A stretch of 64,000 nucleotides of DNA from Paragorgia papillata (taxonomy: Eukaryota; Cnidaria; Anthozoa; Scleralcyonacea; Coralliidae), in the NCBI GenBank assembly GCA_035771165.1, contig JAWNZC010000234.1, positions 1,991,001-2,055,000 of the forward strand, in the 5' to 3' direction. Positions 22,997-35,441 of this stretch are shown here, in pieces. Every line of letters begins with the position of its first letter. Positions within the stretch are counted from its first letter, which is position 1. Under the pieces are notes generated by a model. The model had not been told where the DNA came from. It worked only from the letters and a program-made list of their open reading frames with translations, and searched no databases. A program made the translations under genes and the position numbers.

Positions 22997-23771
22997 AGGG
23001 CCGGGTTTACAATAGGCTTCTTCAATCCCGATCGATATTGGCTAGTCTAATTCCCGTATCCCGACAAGTTTGGTTAGCTGATCCATGGCTGATCCAATCC
23101 CGAGCAGGCAAGCCAGCCCGGGTACGGGCTAGCCCACCGTTCGCCAAGATCTCACTCCCTTCTCTTTTCTCCTCTTCTCTTGTCTACTTTTCTCTGCTCT
23201 TCTGTCGTCGTCTACTCTTCTCTCCTCTTCTCGTCCCTCACCTATGCATGCTATTATTTCTTGTTAATTTTCATCTTGTGTTTATGAGAGCCGAGCCTAG
23301 CCAAGATCTCGCTCGGTATGACCAGGATCTCGGAGTACTCAGGCTGGGTTTTCCCCACGCAAACACGATTGACCCATCTGCCTCGCCGACCTTGGAACTG
23401 AAAGCTTCGTACAGGCGACAAAATTTATTTATATCAGGTTTTTTCGACATATTAACAATGCACAAGTTATTTTTGTTCATATGCAGTTCATATTTAAAAC
23501 AACGAGATTTCGTGTCTTGCCAGAACTGAGCTCGCCAAAGCGAGCTAGTTCGGGTACCCAGGCTGGCCCGCCTCCATATAAACTTAACCCCCCCTAGCTT
23601 AAAAATCCCGAATCGGTTTTCGGCTAAAAGGGACTCAAAAGGGAAAAGATTGCCAAAATCTTGAGAATCACTGAAGCTTGACGACAATTAAATTTGGAGA
23701 AAACAAACTGTTTACAAAAATAAGATAGATACCGTTAGGAGGCATTAAATTTTTAGAATATTTGTCTTGGA

Positions 23772-24064
23772 TTTTGCGATAAACACAAACCAATTAATTC
23801 CGAGATAAATTTCCAGCAAAACGGTATATCAGTGGGTTTTTTTATACTGAATTTATTGACGATGATGTTTCTTGACCAACATTCGGACAAAATAAGTCAT
23901 AATAAAAAACGCTGACACCGTTTTGCTGAAATTTATCTCGGAATCGAAATGCGAAAAAAAAAATTTGAACAAAATGAAACCGCTTCGTTCTTAAGTCGCC
24001 CCGAGTGGAGCCCTCTGGTTTTACTTGAATATTTTGCAATTATTGGTTTGTGTTTATCGCAAAA
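23772..24064. mobile_element. Inverted-repeat MITE
   Basis: 293 bp with TTTTGCGATAAACACAAACC and its complement as ends, and ACCGTTTTGCTG/GAGATAAATTTC in both arms. Confidence 0.8.
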
Positions 24065-24692
24065 TCAAATACAACATTGTATTCTACAATCAGTCCTGTC
24101 CGGGGGTTTCCCTGGCAGAAGTGAATAAAACACTATACAGACCAATTGGAACAGGAACGCCAGTTTGCCATGCAGGTAGTTTTTTTTAAATAAAATAAGT
24201 AAAAAAAACATTTGTAATATTTGGAAGTCGCGGCCAAGTGCACCGAAAACGGAGGATTGGAAAACGGTTTTTTTGGGGTTTTTTTGTTTATAAAACTTCG
24301 CCATAAACAAACACAAACATGGGAAGACATGGCTGGGAAATCATCACAGCTCCAGAGGAAAATAATCCTGGCAGGTGCCATTTACGATGAGCCCGTTTAT
24401 ATATTATTATTATCCGTATACCATATATACTCGAAATAGAAATAAAAAGAGAATAGAAAGAAAATAAATTGAGAAAACAAAAAAAAAGTAAGGAAACTCC
24501 CCCCCCCCCCCCCTCCAACCTCTACCCCTCACCCCCCAAGGTCAGAAAGAGACAAAAAAAATGCGAATAGCAACCAGCTGGCAGCTGCGACAAGCTATCT
24601 TGTAAAAATGTTTGTGTTTATCTATGGTACTTAACCTACACTTAATATTTCTGGAACTTTGATCCTATTTCTTAGATATTTATATCTATTAA

Positions 24693-24830
24693 TTCTTTGA
24701 AAGTTTTCATGGCGATAATGTAATATAAATAAGTTGCTCTGATGAAGACCTGAGTCAACAGGCCGAAAGCTTAGCAAAGAAATATTTTACGTGGTGTTTC
24801 CACAAAACTTATATTATATTATATTTATAT
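24693..24830 (+). mobile_element. Penelope-like terminal fragment with ribozyme-like hairpin
   Basis: Homologous to 12463-12575, but the hairpin part (24734-24777) is in the opposite orientation relative to the flank TTCTTTGAAAGTTTTCATGG. The hairpin reads TTGCT, CTGATGA, GACCTG, loop, CAGGCC, GAAA, GCTT, AGCAA: the order of hammerhead core elements. Confidence 0.65.
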
Positions 24831-26096
24831 CTATTTAATTTAAAGGCCCCCCCATGGCGCTTGCCCAAAGTGTCCTCCCCTTGATCCTCCCTTGTAGATC
24901 ACATGCAACTAACATCAAATGTCGATTGTCCGCTTGTCGGCCAGAAAATGTTTTCGATATATATACCTTTCCGGAATTCCGGCAGTAAACAGCTAGAATC
25001 ATATTTCTCCGCGTTTTTTAAACGGCTGCAGTGTTAAAAGAAAGTTGCCTTTTTAGGTAGTGTTTTGCAATCTGCACGGAGAATTGCGAGGCTATAGCTA
25101 TATAGTCGAGTTTTCAGCTTGTATTGAACTGTACGTGCTGGGGGGGGGGGGGGGGGGGGGGGTTAATGACCGACCTACTCGGCAGAGCAAACAGCTGCCA
25201 GAGATAATGGCCTATCGGACGAAAGTTATAATATTTGCGACTGCTTTCGATCGAAAATAAGAAATTCATCCCGATATGCCGAGTAATCTGTCAAGAAGTG
25301 TTTACACTTGACATAGGAAAAAATAAATTGCCATCTCATCTATATGTCTCCAGCTCTTATTACCGGAGATCAGTTGAACTATACTCTATAGTTTGAGCTT
25401 GCACATTTGACTCCGGGATACCGACATATTTTGGAAAAACCGCGAAAAAACTAAACCGGGTCCTTATTTGAGTCCCCCCTTTTCGCCACGACCTGAGTTC
25501 GCTCATCGGAAACGGCGTGCTTACAGTAAAAAATAGGCACCCAATAGGTGCATGTGTCTACAGCACTTTTAATATGGCAATGATGAAAGCAGTCGGGTAT
25601 ATGATGAAACTTGCAAATAAATTTCGAATTTTGAAAAATGTGTTGAGAAATTTAACTTTCATTTTGTTTGTAGATATTGCTTATCGTTTATAATAAATTG
25701 TCCCATGTAACATGCATCATCTTACTGACGTTATTTGAACTAATTTCCATACATTTCCATTTATGTTTGTCCTAGTAGGTTGGCTAATTTTCAGTCAACC
25801 ACGTCAAATTTTAGACATTTTTGAACAAACCATTTTTTTCATATTTCATTCTGAATTCTGGCCTATACATGCATATATAATATTACATATAATGACGGTA
25901 ATATGCATGTATATGGAAACTCGGCCGAGGGGATATACGAGAATTTTATATTTTATATTTTTGATATTTATTATTAGTTCGATTTATCACAATATACAAT
26001 TTGAATAAATAATATAAATGAAGAAACTGATGTTGTGACAAGGGAGCCAGAACAAGAAACCATTTGGCTTATGATCGTTTAGGCTTCCTTCAAAAA
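24831..26096. other. No gene recognised
   Basis: Apart from the poly-G tract, nothing is supported; the short frame at 25763-26008 is AT-rich and lacks features of a gene. Confidence 0.4.
25140..25162. repeat. Poly-G tract
   Basis: About 22 consecutive G. It could form a G-quadruplex, and the length is prone to sequencing error. Confidence 0.85.
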
Positions 26097-26395
26097 CTCA
26101 TTAATAATTCATGAGGAAAACACAAAGGAAATCAGTACCATGTCCGTGGTTTTATACCTGATAAAACTTCTTGACGTCAGAAAGAATACTAATGAACATA
26201 CAATTTTATATAAAGAATACTAATGAAAATACAATTTTATATAAAGAATACTAATGAACATAACATCCAATAACGAATCGTTTTTGAAGCCATTCAAAAC
26301 ACTCGCATCACGTGTTTTATCAGATCTAAGACTCGGGCTGCGCCCTCGTGGTTTTAAATCTGATAAAACACTCCTGCTCGTGTTTTAAATATTAC
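26097..26395 (+). mobile_element. CTCATTAATAATTCATGA MITE, partial, with internal repeats
   Basis: Starts CTCATTAATAATTCATGAGG. 26184-26270 has about three copies of AGAATACTAATGAACATACA-like units (28-34 bp). It ends in a hairpin around CACGTGTTTTATCAGAT/ATCTGATAAAACAC (26310-26370). The right terminus is not identified. Confidence 0.6.
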
Positions 26396-26916
26396 TTAAA
26401 AACTCTTAGTTAAAGTACTTGATGTCGAGGAGTGGGAAAAGCAATTATATAAAGTATGTATATTACTAATTAGTATAATACTAACGTTACAAACATTATA
26501 GAGTATAGATATAAAGATTTTAAATAAGAATACTTGAGTATGGTATTATACACTGTAATCAATATACATTAAGCATCCAGCAAGAATAATTTCAAATTTG
26601 ATTTAAATATTTTGATGGAGGGTAAATGTGTCAGCTTTGTATCGAGTGAATTCCAAAATATAAAGGACCTTGATATTTTATTGAAAACTGTTTCATCCTA
26701 GTTCTCCAAAAGTCTGTGCGATAATTACTAATTGTCGGTAAATGTTCTTCAAGCTGTTATTTTACTTATAAAAATTCTGAGTTCCGTTAGCTTACGGTAT
26801 GAATATCTGCTGAGACGCTCTAACCATGTATCGAACTACTAAGACACGGATTGAACTCAGGTTAAATTTAATGCATTATGTTATATACCGATATGTGCAA
26901 GTATGACGATATATAG

Positions 26917-27236
26917 CAACCTCGCTCCCAGGGCCTTTTTTAAATTAGGAGGGCGGGAAAAGTGACATCGGCTGGTGGACTCTGCATTTTCATTGGTTGA
27001 TTGATTTTCTTAAACTTTCCTCAGGAAACGTAATTATGCAAACTTTTGTGCCAGTTGTAATCAAATAGCTTCAACGGAACCGCCAACGGGACCGATGAGA
27101 CCACCCATTACAACGAACTTCTCAATTATTAGAACTTCTAATTTATTACACCTAGTATTTCTGGGTGCTGTGACCAGCGGATGCCAGGGCCTTTTCCCGC
27201 CCTCCCAATTTCGAAAAGGCCCTGGAAACGAGTTTG
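26917..27236. mobile_element. CAACCTCGTTCCCAGGG MITE, copy 1
   Basis: Ends CAACCTCGCTCCCAGGGCCT and CCAGGGCCTTTTCCCGCCCT...CGAG are inverted. The interior shares ACTCTGCATTTTCATTGGTT and CCGCCAACGGGACC with copies at 45017-45379 and 57377-57700. Predicted frames with a GLF-x-IGRA-type sequence come from this repeat. Confidence 0.85.
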
Positions 27237-27282
27237 GATATATAGAGTATGTTAATTCGTAATACATGTTAATTGTTAAAGT

Positions 27283-27900
27283 GCCTGTGAAGCGAAAATT
27301 AAATCTGTACACTCTCAATACTCTATTTGAAAGAACATGATTTAAAATGACAAAGTAACATTTTTGCAGGTTTTGATTTCCTTGTTTCGTTCTTGAGATA
27401 TTTCAGTTTGTTTGATATGTAAATTGACCGATGTGCACACATGTGCATAATGAGTCTTTGCCATCAGCAAACATAATAACTTAACAATTCTACATTAGTT
27501 GTAGAAGAAACACACCCACATGCATGCTTCCGGCTTCGCCGTTAATTTTGTTTCCACTAGCATGCAATAATATATATATTAGTTATCTAGAAAGTTATAT
27601 ATTATAGATCTTATTCAAAAATGGCCGTCGAATTAAAATTCTTTTATATACATATAAATTAGCCCTTATGAACTCGTTTTCATGTGTGAAATTCAATGTG
27701 TGAAATCTAATTTATATGCACATAAAATAATTATAATTCGGCGGCCATTTTGGAATAAGGTCTATAACTTTCAATGATAACTCATTATGCACATGTGACA
27801 TCAAAATGTTTAATTTGCATATCAAACAAACCTCTAAAATATCTCAAAAACAAAGCAAGGAATTACGAAAAACTGCAAATAATTACTGTGCATGATGGTG
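27283..27900. mobile_element. AAAGTG...CGAAAATTAA MITE
   Basis: Both arms are present: GTGAAGCGAAAATTAAATCT...TTTGATATGTAAATT on the left, and CAAAATGTTTAATTTGCATA...CGAAAAACTGC on the right. A further inverted pair, ATTTATATGCACATAAAATA with its partner near 27640, lies inside. The right end is covered by a tRNA-like sequence. Confidence 0.7.
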
Positions 27901-27954
27901 TTATTTTAATAAGAAATGTATTACGCTAGCTCGGATATATGAGAGTTATGACAA

Positions 27955-28040
27955 CTCGAGTTATTTTTATAAGTGGGACTCGAACCCTCAACCGCATCTG
28001 ATATTCGCTTAGACACTCCAACCATTGAGCTATATTGGAA
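27955..28040 (-). mobile_element. tRNA-like SINE fragment
   Basis: The - strand reads ATAGCTCAATGGTTGGAGTG (A box) and GGTTGAGGGTTCGAGTCCCA (B box), spaced as in a tRNA. Related decayed heads lie at 26800-26860 (-), 42575-42690 (+), 42895-42945 (+) and 44690-44801 (+). Confidence 0.55.
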
Positions 28041-28414
28041 CTTGAACGTAACGCAAGTAGCTATCAATCAAATCACAAGTTGCCGAACTTGACGCCTTAC
28101 TTAACAATACCTAAAATTTTAGTTATCATTGATTGCCTAGAGCCATATAAATCGCTCTCGAACGACCGTCCCAGCAAAATACGGACCAGATCTTTCGGTT
28201 GTCAAAATGGTTTCTTCCCTTCTTATATTTCTCTTCCTCGAGTTCAATCTCATACTCACACTTCCGCACGACCAATATTGTGGCGTGGCCCGTGGGCTCC
28301 CTGTGAATTGAACTAACAGAACTGAAAAGAAACACGTCGAAATATGTAGGCGATAGTGATTGGCCAAACCACAGAGCCCGATTAAGATTTGAAACCGATA
28401 AAGCTATATAGGGC

Positions 28415-28614
28415 TAGGTGAGGTAATACGGGCAACATTTTACTTCAGCTTGCAACGCAATTTTGTTGCGTAGTTGCACGTATTACCACCCAATCATTGT
28501 TGGGTGACAATGTTTAAGGTGGGTGGTAATACGTGCAACAACGCTTTTCAACTTGCAACGCAACAAAATTGCGTTATAAGTTGAAGAAAAATGTTGCCCG
28601 TATTACCTCACCTT
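28415..28614. mobile_element. Foldback MITE AAGGTGAGGTAATACGGGC
   Basis: 200-bp palindrome with ends AGGTGAGGTAATACGGGCAA and its complement, and arms containing AACTTGCAACGCAA. A partial end occurs at 44073-44100, directly abutting another element. Confidence 0.85.
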
Positions 28615-28744
28615 GAAATTATGTATTGCAGCAAGAAATAGACAATTATAATAATTTTATCGGGCATATGCATTGTGGTGTATTTTGCGGGCTAACATAT
28701 GATAGATCTGTTTTAACAGTTCTAAATCACTACTGGTTTGTTGT

Positions 28745-29600
28745 TTATGGAATTGTATACTTTTCTTGTTACTTTAATGGAGCAAAGATTGTTTTGAAGA
28801 CAAATGTTGCGTTTTTCTGCCAAGTTACATGTAAGTTATGAGTTATGCCGTAAATATTTGTTGCAATGAAATACATGCACGCTGACGCGCGTAGGTTGCC
28901 TGTTCAAGTTATTGTTTACTGTATACTGTCTTTGATTTTCTTCTAAATGCCCACTAAAATTATTATTAATAGAGTAATACAGTTGATGTTCTCTTGGGTA
29001 TAAATATATTTTTGGCCCTTCTCAGAGCGAATTTTAACCCATGCAGTCTTATTTTCGTAGCAGTGGAGATGACGAATTTGCTGGAGTGAAGGCGCACAGA
29101 TATGGTTCCTCACCTGCAAACCAACGGATAGAGTGTTGGTGGTCATTCTTGCGTAAAAACCGATCAAATTGGTGGATAAATTTTTTTAAAGATCTGGTCG
29201 AAGCACGGTATCTTAGTTTGTCAAATGAGCTGCAAAAAGAATGCCTATGGTATTGTTTTCACCATCTGTTGCAACAAGACCTAACTTCAGTTCAGTTCAA
29301 AGACATTGGAATTCCCATTACATAAGGAAATCACGATTTGACACTGTTGCTGGCAGACCTGATTAACTTTACTTTCTCCCTGAGTGTTCAGGTGCACAAG
29401 ATCATGTAAAGCCTGTGACAGACGATCAGTTCCAGGATATGTTTCAATATTGCCATGAGTATCAGGAAGATAGTGTCATGCAGGAATATTTTCATGTGGT
29501 TACACAGCAGCTCGATTTGCCATCCCCAACGAATTGGAGATTTGCTCTAGATCGGTATCACTATCTATGCCAGATTGCACAAGACTAATATGTGGCAAAA
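28745..29600 (+). mobile_element. Integrase-type transposon copy 1
   Basis: Non-coding part 28751-28995 is shared with 63338-64000 (for example GATTTTCTTCTAAATGCCCA). It is followed by a broken transposase. Terminal repeats were not identified; the foldback at 28415-28614 lies just upstream and may belong to the same transposon. Confidence 0.6.
29041..29588 (+). pseudogene. Integrase-core-type transposase, C-terminal part, one frameshift
   Basis: The frame 29041-29323 encodes QSYFRSSGDDEFAGVKAHRY, SPANQRIECWWSFLRKN, NWWINFFKDLVEARYL and ECLWYCFHHLLQQDL. This is the characteristic end of an integrase-core (DDE) family widespread in cnidarians and vertebrates. After a frame change near 29365 the reading continues YFLPECSGAQDH, DMFQYCHEYQEDSVMQE and LDRYHYLCQIAQD, then stops at 29588. 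It begins at a possible splice acceptor (CCATGCAG), so upstream exons may have existed. The upstream catalytic region is absent. Confidence 0.65.
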
Positions 29601-30821
29601 ATCAAGGGTGTATCACTCAAAAATCTTCATACACCTTACCTAAAATTGAACTCATTGCAAGCTTCCTGTTTTGAATTTGACTGGCTTATTGTTTTTGAAC
29701 AACCAATAAGAAAACTTGATTATTTAACAATCAAGCCAAACACTAATCAAATCAAAAGCAGGAAGTTGTTCAACAAACTTCACCAAATGAATTAGCAAGA
29801 CAGAGAAACTGAATTGCAATAATGTATTAGAAACACTATGAATTGAAACTTTTGTTTGTGCATTGATATTCTCTTTTGTGTATTGCACATACGGGCCACC
29901 GTATACTATCGTTATATCAAAAAATAATAATAATTATATAGATGGAAGCTGTGGGACGTCCTGGCAGACGACATAGATTAGAGAGAGGAGATATAAATAG
30001 AACTTTGGCAGAGAAGGGAATTCACTCTAATCCGAAGAACAAACTAAATCGAACTGTTAGGAGTAACTAAAATTTAAAAAATACTTAAAATTTTAAGAAC
30101 AAACCAGCAAGGTAGAAAAGTAAATAAAAAATAGCTGTAAAGGATAAGCTACCGTTTGAGGTAAAAAAAGATCTATAATATACGCATTTATCCTACCACA
30201 TATTTTATGTAATGCTCCAGAACATAGCAAAACTGCAGCAAACGAATCGATGTACACAGAAACTGGAAAAGGTTAACGAACTCACTTCATCTTTAACGAT
30301 AAAAAACATTCTTTATGAAATCCTGTGAAATGGGCACCAAACACTTGATTCAAACGAAAGACTTTGCAAAATAGGAAAAACTGTATTTATAACGCCTTAT
30401 ATAACTAACTAGCTCCGACGACATTACTAGCAATTATTAACTAAGCGTAACTTTCACTACAATCTTCAGCTGGCCCGTTTATCATGCGATTTGTTCTGCA
30501 CTTCAGTTCTCACGCTGACGCATGCAATTGAATACGGATGACTCGCCAAAGTACTGAATCTCATATAGCTCTGAAAAAATGGTTCAATGCATTCGTAAGT
30601 CAATCTATTCGATCGACGATCGCATGTGTCAGCACTGTGTAAACGAGCCTTTTGGGGAACAAATTAACATCTTAGAACTTCCTAAAATACACACAACAAC
30701 ATAACACATGCATCGACTTAATTAAGTCATGGCGGCATACCGGCTGAACTCATTGCCAGAGAATAACTTTAATTGGAAATATAATATAGATTTCCGTGCA
30801 ATATTTTTAAATGTGCAATTT
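29601..30821. other. No gene recognised
   Basis: May contain the end of the integrase-type transposon. No terminal repeat was found. Confidence 0.4.
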
Positions 30822-30946
<125 letters not shown>

Positions 30947-31169
30947 AGTTTTACGGCGTTATAAGTCCACTCCAAGCGTTAATTACCTCACTGAAAGTAG
31001 ACAACGTAAGAGATGAACGGTCAAAAGTAAGTCAGTATTTTATTGATTTACGGCACTATATAACAATTTTCACATTTTAACTGTAACAAATGAGAACCTA
31101 GCGTCAGATTCATTGGTCAGCCAGCCAGAGATCAGCCTATACACAGTAGAAAAAACAAAAAACTCTGGT

Positions 31170-31645
31170 AAAAACCCGCGTATAAGAACCTAGGTTTTTA
31201 ACCCAAGTTTTTTTAACCCAAGTTAGCCTAAAAAGGTTCTTATATGTCTGATGTCAACTAAGGATTCAGGTTATTTAGGTTCTTAAATAGTTTCCTATTT
31301 TCAGTCAATACTAAAATTACAGTACCTACACTCTACACCCGTTGATAACTGTTACTAGCTGTGAATAGAGTCCACTGTACTCACTCAACTATGTAAATCT
31401 ATAAACAATGTAGAGGCATTATTTCTGTACAGTATATCAATTCTTTATATTGAAATTATAGGAGATTCCGATGTCTGGTTGCTATATAAAAACAGCTATT
31501 ATATTTTTGCTATTTTCACGTAATTTTCAAATAAGAACATATGTTCTGATTTTCAGACTTAACAGGTTCTTATATAATGGGGGTTTAAATACCAAAATTT
31601 AACCCTACAGGTTCTTAATCACTAGTTCTTATATGCGGGTTTTTA
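31170..31645. mobile_element. AAAAACCCGCGTATAAGAAC MITE
   Basis: 476 bp with AAAAACCCGCGTATAAGAAC and GTTCTTATATGCGGGTTTTT as inverted ends. Several internal AGGTTCTTATA repeats lie in both orientations. Confidence 0.85.
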
Positions 31646-31750
31646 TTGTAGTTATTAGAACAAAAAATAGCAGAGTGCTGCGTTTTTGAGATAGAGCAAA
31701 GTGAAAAGGTGGTACTGTCAAGAATAGTTTATTACTTTTTATGACGAAAT

Positions 31751-31780
31751 ACTGACGTTTCGAGCGGAGCCCTCCGTCAG
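31751..31780 (-). repeat. Penelope-like hairpin relic (CTGACGG...CGAAACGTCAG type)
   Basis: The - strand reads CTGACGGAGGG, CTCCGCTC, GAAACGTCAG, a short hairpin of a form I know from the ends of other Penelope-like elements. No coding part is nearby. Confidence 0.4.
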
Positions 31781-33061
31781 AACAGAATGTAAAATGTTAT
31801 CAGATCAGCACTGCCGCTGCAGTTCATGTTGTGTTGACGATGTAGCATTGTTTTCAATTATCAGAGTTAACGACTTAATGGTTTTTGGGATTCTCTCCCA
31901 GAGCGAGAAACGGGAAATCATTTATCAAATCGATTTATGAGCGGATATTGGCGTGTGTGTGCATATTGGCTTCTCTATTAAACTATTAACTTGAAAAGAA
32001 TTTGATGATCTTGGCGAATTCTATTTTCGCTTTAAAAACAGCCTTTATAGTTGCGGTCACAGATACACCAAACAAACTAACAAAGAGAGTAAATTTAGAA
32101 TAGTATCGAGCCGGTATTAAATCGTGTACGCGGAAGTCCACATTTATTACCGCAACTGTCAACCAATATTTGGTTACTTCACATTCTTGTGTTTCAATTG
32201 ATGAGAGAATTGAAGAGGAATACTTTGACATTCTCAGTTTATCAAATAATGTTGTTGAATGATCTCTGTTTCCAAATCTCTCGAAATAACTGCTGTCAAA
32301 CGCCAGTTCGGGCAATCAGTTGGCATTCGCACTGAACGGATGTCAGCGCATTAAAACGACAACATCTGGGCAAAGACATGACAGAATGAGAAACTACAGC
32401 TTGAGGTTATGGTTCGGAAACGACCGGTTGCTTTTGACTCGAGCTCTCGAAGCGTCTTAAGATTGAATGCAGGAAGGAACAAGTCTGCGGAAAAAGGCGC
32501 TTTGTGGGTGAGTGTCGCCAAGCGCATGCCTTCGAGTGTTGGCACACAACATTTAAGCCTAAGTCAATATCGCCTTCTCATATACAATTAAATAAGTTGA
32601 CATTGTTGATCGCTAGGAGGTATAAGCCCATAGAGTACTATAGAACTCGCGGGATAACGTCACGATTGGAGCCAAAACGGCTAGGAGCAGCCCACTATCT
32701 TATTCAGCGCAAATTCCTACGCAGTTGTCAGTCAGCTTGTGTTAGTCAACGCTCGACGATCTCGGTGCGAACGATCGGCTATATGCCCCGTGGGTAAAGT
32801 GTTGAAATGCGGCCTCTTCAGAGCCTATCAAGACGAGCTTCTGATTTTGACGAGTTGTTTGTCAAAGCAGCTGGAATCGGAGACAGAGTTGGGGGATATT
32901 TTAAGAACGAGCTCGCGTCTTATTGGCTGAGCGGTCAGATAATGTGAATGACATAGGATAGAGAGATTTAGAGGGATCGAACTTCGTGCCTTCGTCACAT
33001 TAAAACGACGTGGGAATGACTGTGATCACTTGTCGCTAGTGACAGAGAAATACAAGCCGTG
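31781..33061. other. Upstream region of the BMP5-8 gene
   Basis: Relatively repeat-poor and more GC-balanced from 32.35 kb on. A 109-codon - strand frame (31986-32315) starts at TTG and matches nothing I know. Cis-regulatory DNA is likely but not demonstrable from sequence alone. Confidence 0.35.
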
Positions 33062-33128
33062 TATATTTATATATATCGTCCCGAAGCAAGCTCGTGTAAA
33101 ACAGTAGAGTTCTTTCGAGCGAGGCAAG
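33062..33128 (+). promoter_or_regulatory. Candidate TATA-type core promoter and short 5' UTR of the BMP5-8 gene
   Basis: A TATATTTATATATATC run begins at 33062, 67 bp before the ATG. A start site about 30 bp downstream would leave a 5' UTR of roughly 35-40 nt. The preceding 32.35-33.06 kb is freer of recognisable repeats than its surroundings, and an inverted CCAAT box (ATTGG) lies near 32922. AT-rich runs are common here, so this is a weak call; an upstream non-coding exon is equally possible. Confidence 0.3.
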
Positions 33129-33501
33129 ATGAGGTTACTCTTTCATTGGACTCCTTGTATCCTTGCCCTCGCTATTATCTGCTTTGTACTGGAGCATAGA
33201 GACAGCAACGCGGCCAAATCCCGACTCAGGCATACCAAGCAGCGTCAGGGCCAGGGCCAAGTGAAAAAGACTTACACAAAAATCCTCGGGCTGCTGTGGG
33301 GACACAAGAACATGCCGAAGTGGCAACGCACAATTCTAGACTGGAACCTGACCGACCAACTCTCGGGATCTCAGTACATGCAAAACCTTTACAAGAATTT
33401 AAGCACCGACGAGAATAACTCTCAGCGATTTAACGTCGCTAATGTTACAACGACGAAACCGGTCCGAGGAGCTGACACAATCATGGGCATTCTGAACGAC
33501 G
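33129..33501 (+). CDS. BMP5-8: BMP5-8-type ligand, coding exon 1 (signal peptide and start of propeptide)
   Basis: First coding exon of a secreted BMP ligand, residues 1-124 and the first base of codon 125. The ATG sits in a good context (GCAAG-ATG) about 60 bp after a TATA-like run. Residues 1-28 form a signal peptide: basic start MRLL, hydrophobic core around CILALAIICFVL, then a polar stretch before AKSRL. The rest is propeptide and includes WGHKNMPKWQR and the N-glycosylation sequons NLT, NLS and NVT. The exon ends in AAC GAC G, followed by a consensus GTGAGT donor at 33502. The phase-1 join to the acceptor at 46484 recreates a GCG codon and keeps the frame. Splicing is inferred from consensus sites, frame continuity and family architecture, not from transcripts. 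The frame stays open about 100 bp past the donor, but that tail is unlike a propeptide. Confidence 0.88.
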
Positions 33502-34784
33502 GTGAGTCTCTTATACACACATTAATATCTGGAATACACAAACACCGAGTTTTACTGCTCAAACTCCGGTTTTGCGCGAGTGTGAATACCACAATACTTT
33601 AACCGATACATAGAATACTGTTTTTCAAAAGCGGAAGGTATCCAGCGTTGATTTGAAGTGTGTCGTGATTGATATTAGTCTTAATGGTTTTTTGGATCTG
33701 TGCGTTAGCTCTGCATGGGTATAGAGTTTGCGATGGTTTATTGAAAGCGACTCAGTTTTTGAGATTCTGATTGCTCCGAGGTTCTACGACTGCCATTTCA
33801 TTCACCTGTTGTTATCTAATTGCCTTATAAATTCCTCTTAATTGCGCCTTTATGCGCAGGAATCATATACGTGCACCCAAAGGTTTATGTAGAAATGAGA
33901 GCGATAATCTTGTACGAGGCATGTGGGGGTTGTATTATGTCTATTGTGCCAATACGGTACCTCGGCTAGCTACCTAGTAAAGCTCCTAAAAGACGCCTAA
34001 GACATTTGGCAGGTTGTAAGAGGATTGCAGCTACCGGAGACGGTATCCTGACAAACTTGACACCAAACACAAACGAGTCGGCATAGCGCGAGAAAACCCG
34101 ACACGAACTGAGGCACTTGAATGGAGAACTTATATTAGCGAAACAAAGAAATGTTGTGATTTATAAGCTCTCGCGCAGTTCAAACAAAGGCAACTGTGGG
34201 GGTCGGAATTGCGAGTTAATAAGAAGAAGTTAATGATATTGATATAGCTACATGAAAATATGTCTTTCCGCGTAGGACTGAGCAATGCAAGAGTCTTTAC
34301 GTAAAGAAAACGCTAGGAATTTTGTTTACCAAAAGATTAAGTTAACGTTTTAACCCCATTGTATGGTGATTTATTATATAAAAAATGTATACTGTATACA
34401 TTAATGTATACACTACTCGTTGACACATTTATATATATAAAATAACTCCCACCTACATTATTTATATAATTAAATATAGGTGTAAATATATTCCTATATA
34501 AATACATACATACATTAGTACACACAAACCAAGATATACCTGTATATATGTGAAAAGTATGCATGCATATATATTTCTAAAACTCATTAATAATTCATTT
34601 ATTTTCTCGACTTAGACAACGTTTTTTTTTAGAAAAATTACTACGCAATGAACTTACCAAATAGATAATTTTAGAAGTAATTTACAGAATCTGTGTCTGT
34701 TCTGTATTGGGATACAGGCACTTGGCTTCACCTCATGTCTGTAATACCCTGATACAGAATGGTCACTCATTCTGTAAATAGTAC

Positions 34785-34798
34785 CATATATATACATG

Positions 34799-34830
<32 letters not shown>

Positions 34831-34839
34831 ATATATATA
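34785..34839. repeat. TA microsatellite
   Basis: Interrupted TA run of about 55 bp at the end of the MITE related to 9840-10112. Confidence 0.85.
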
Positions 34840-35441
34840 ATGCAACGCTCACTACCCTTGTGGAAGTTTGAGCACTGATGCTGTCCCACATGCGGTTGTC
34901 ACCGACGATCACATGTGTATAAGTACAGTAATTGATGAAATTCATTCCGATTGTTCCAAGCTACACTGATGAGCTGTAGTACAGTGAAACATGTGTCTGT
35001 AGATTGAACTATATATATATAATGTGTGTATATATCTAAATAAATACATATATATATATATACATAGTACATACAAACCTACATATACCTGTATATGTAC
35101 TTGCACTCGGTCACCCATGAAAACTTGGAGTAGCAAGAATCGCATTTTATTATATGAAAGATATTAAACACTCTATCTAAAATATGTATATTGATCGACT
35201 CCTACAATCCTTTATATTATGTACATCAAGTATATTTGCCATCTCATCAGTTTATACAATAGACAATGAGTAGCAACTTCAGTACCAGTCCCCATGCATG
35301 AATAACATGGTTAATTTGTTGAACAAACTAAAGTACACAAGCTAGTTTCTAATATCACTTCAAACATATTTCAACTTCATAGTCTAATTGTTAAATATAA
35401 ATGTACACACTGTATGTGTGTATTTGGCAAACGAAACATAA

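Noticed and set aside
23038..23687. Frames of 163 (+) and 138 (-) codons overlapping each other
   Set aside because: Low-complexity TCTTCTC region and no recognisable domain; neither has support over the other.
31986..32315. 109-codon - strand frame upstream of the BMP5-8 gene
   Set aside because: Starts at TTG, no ATG for the first third, no recognised domain; a divergent gene here is possible but unsupported.
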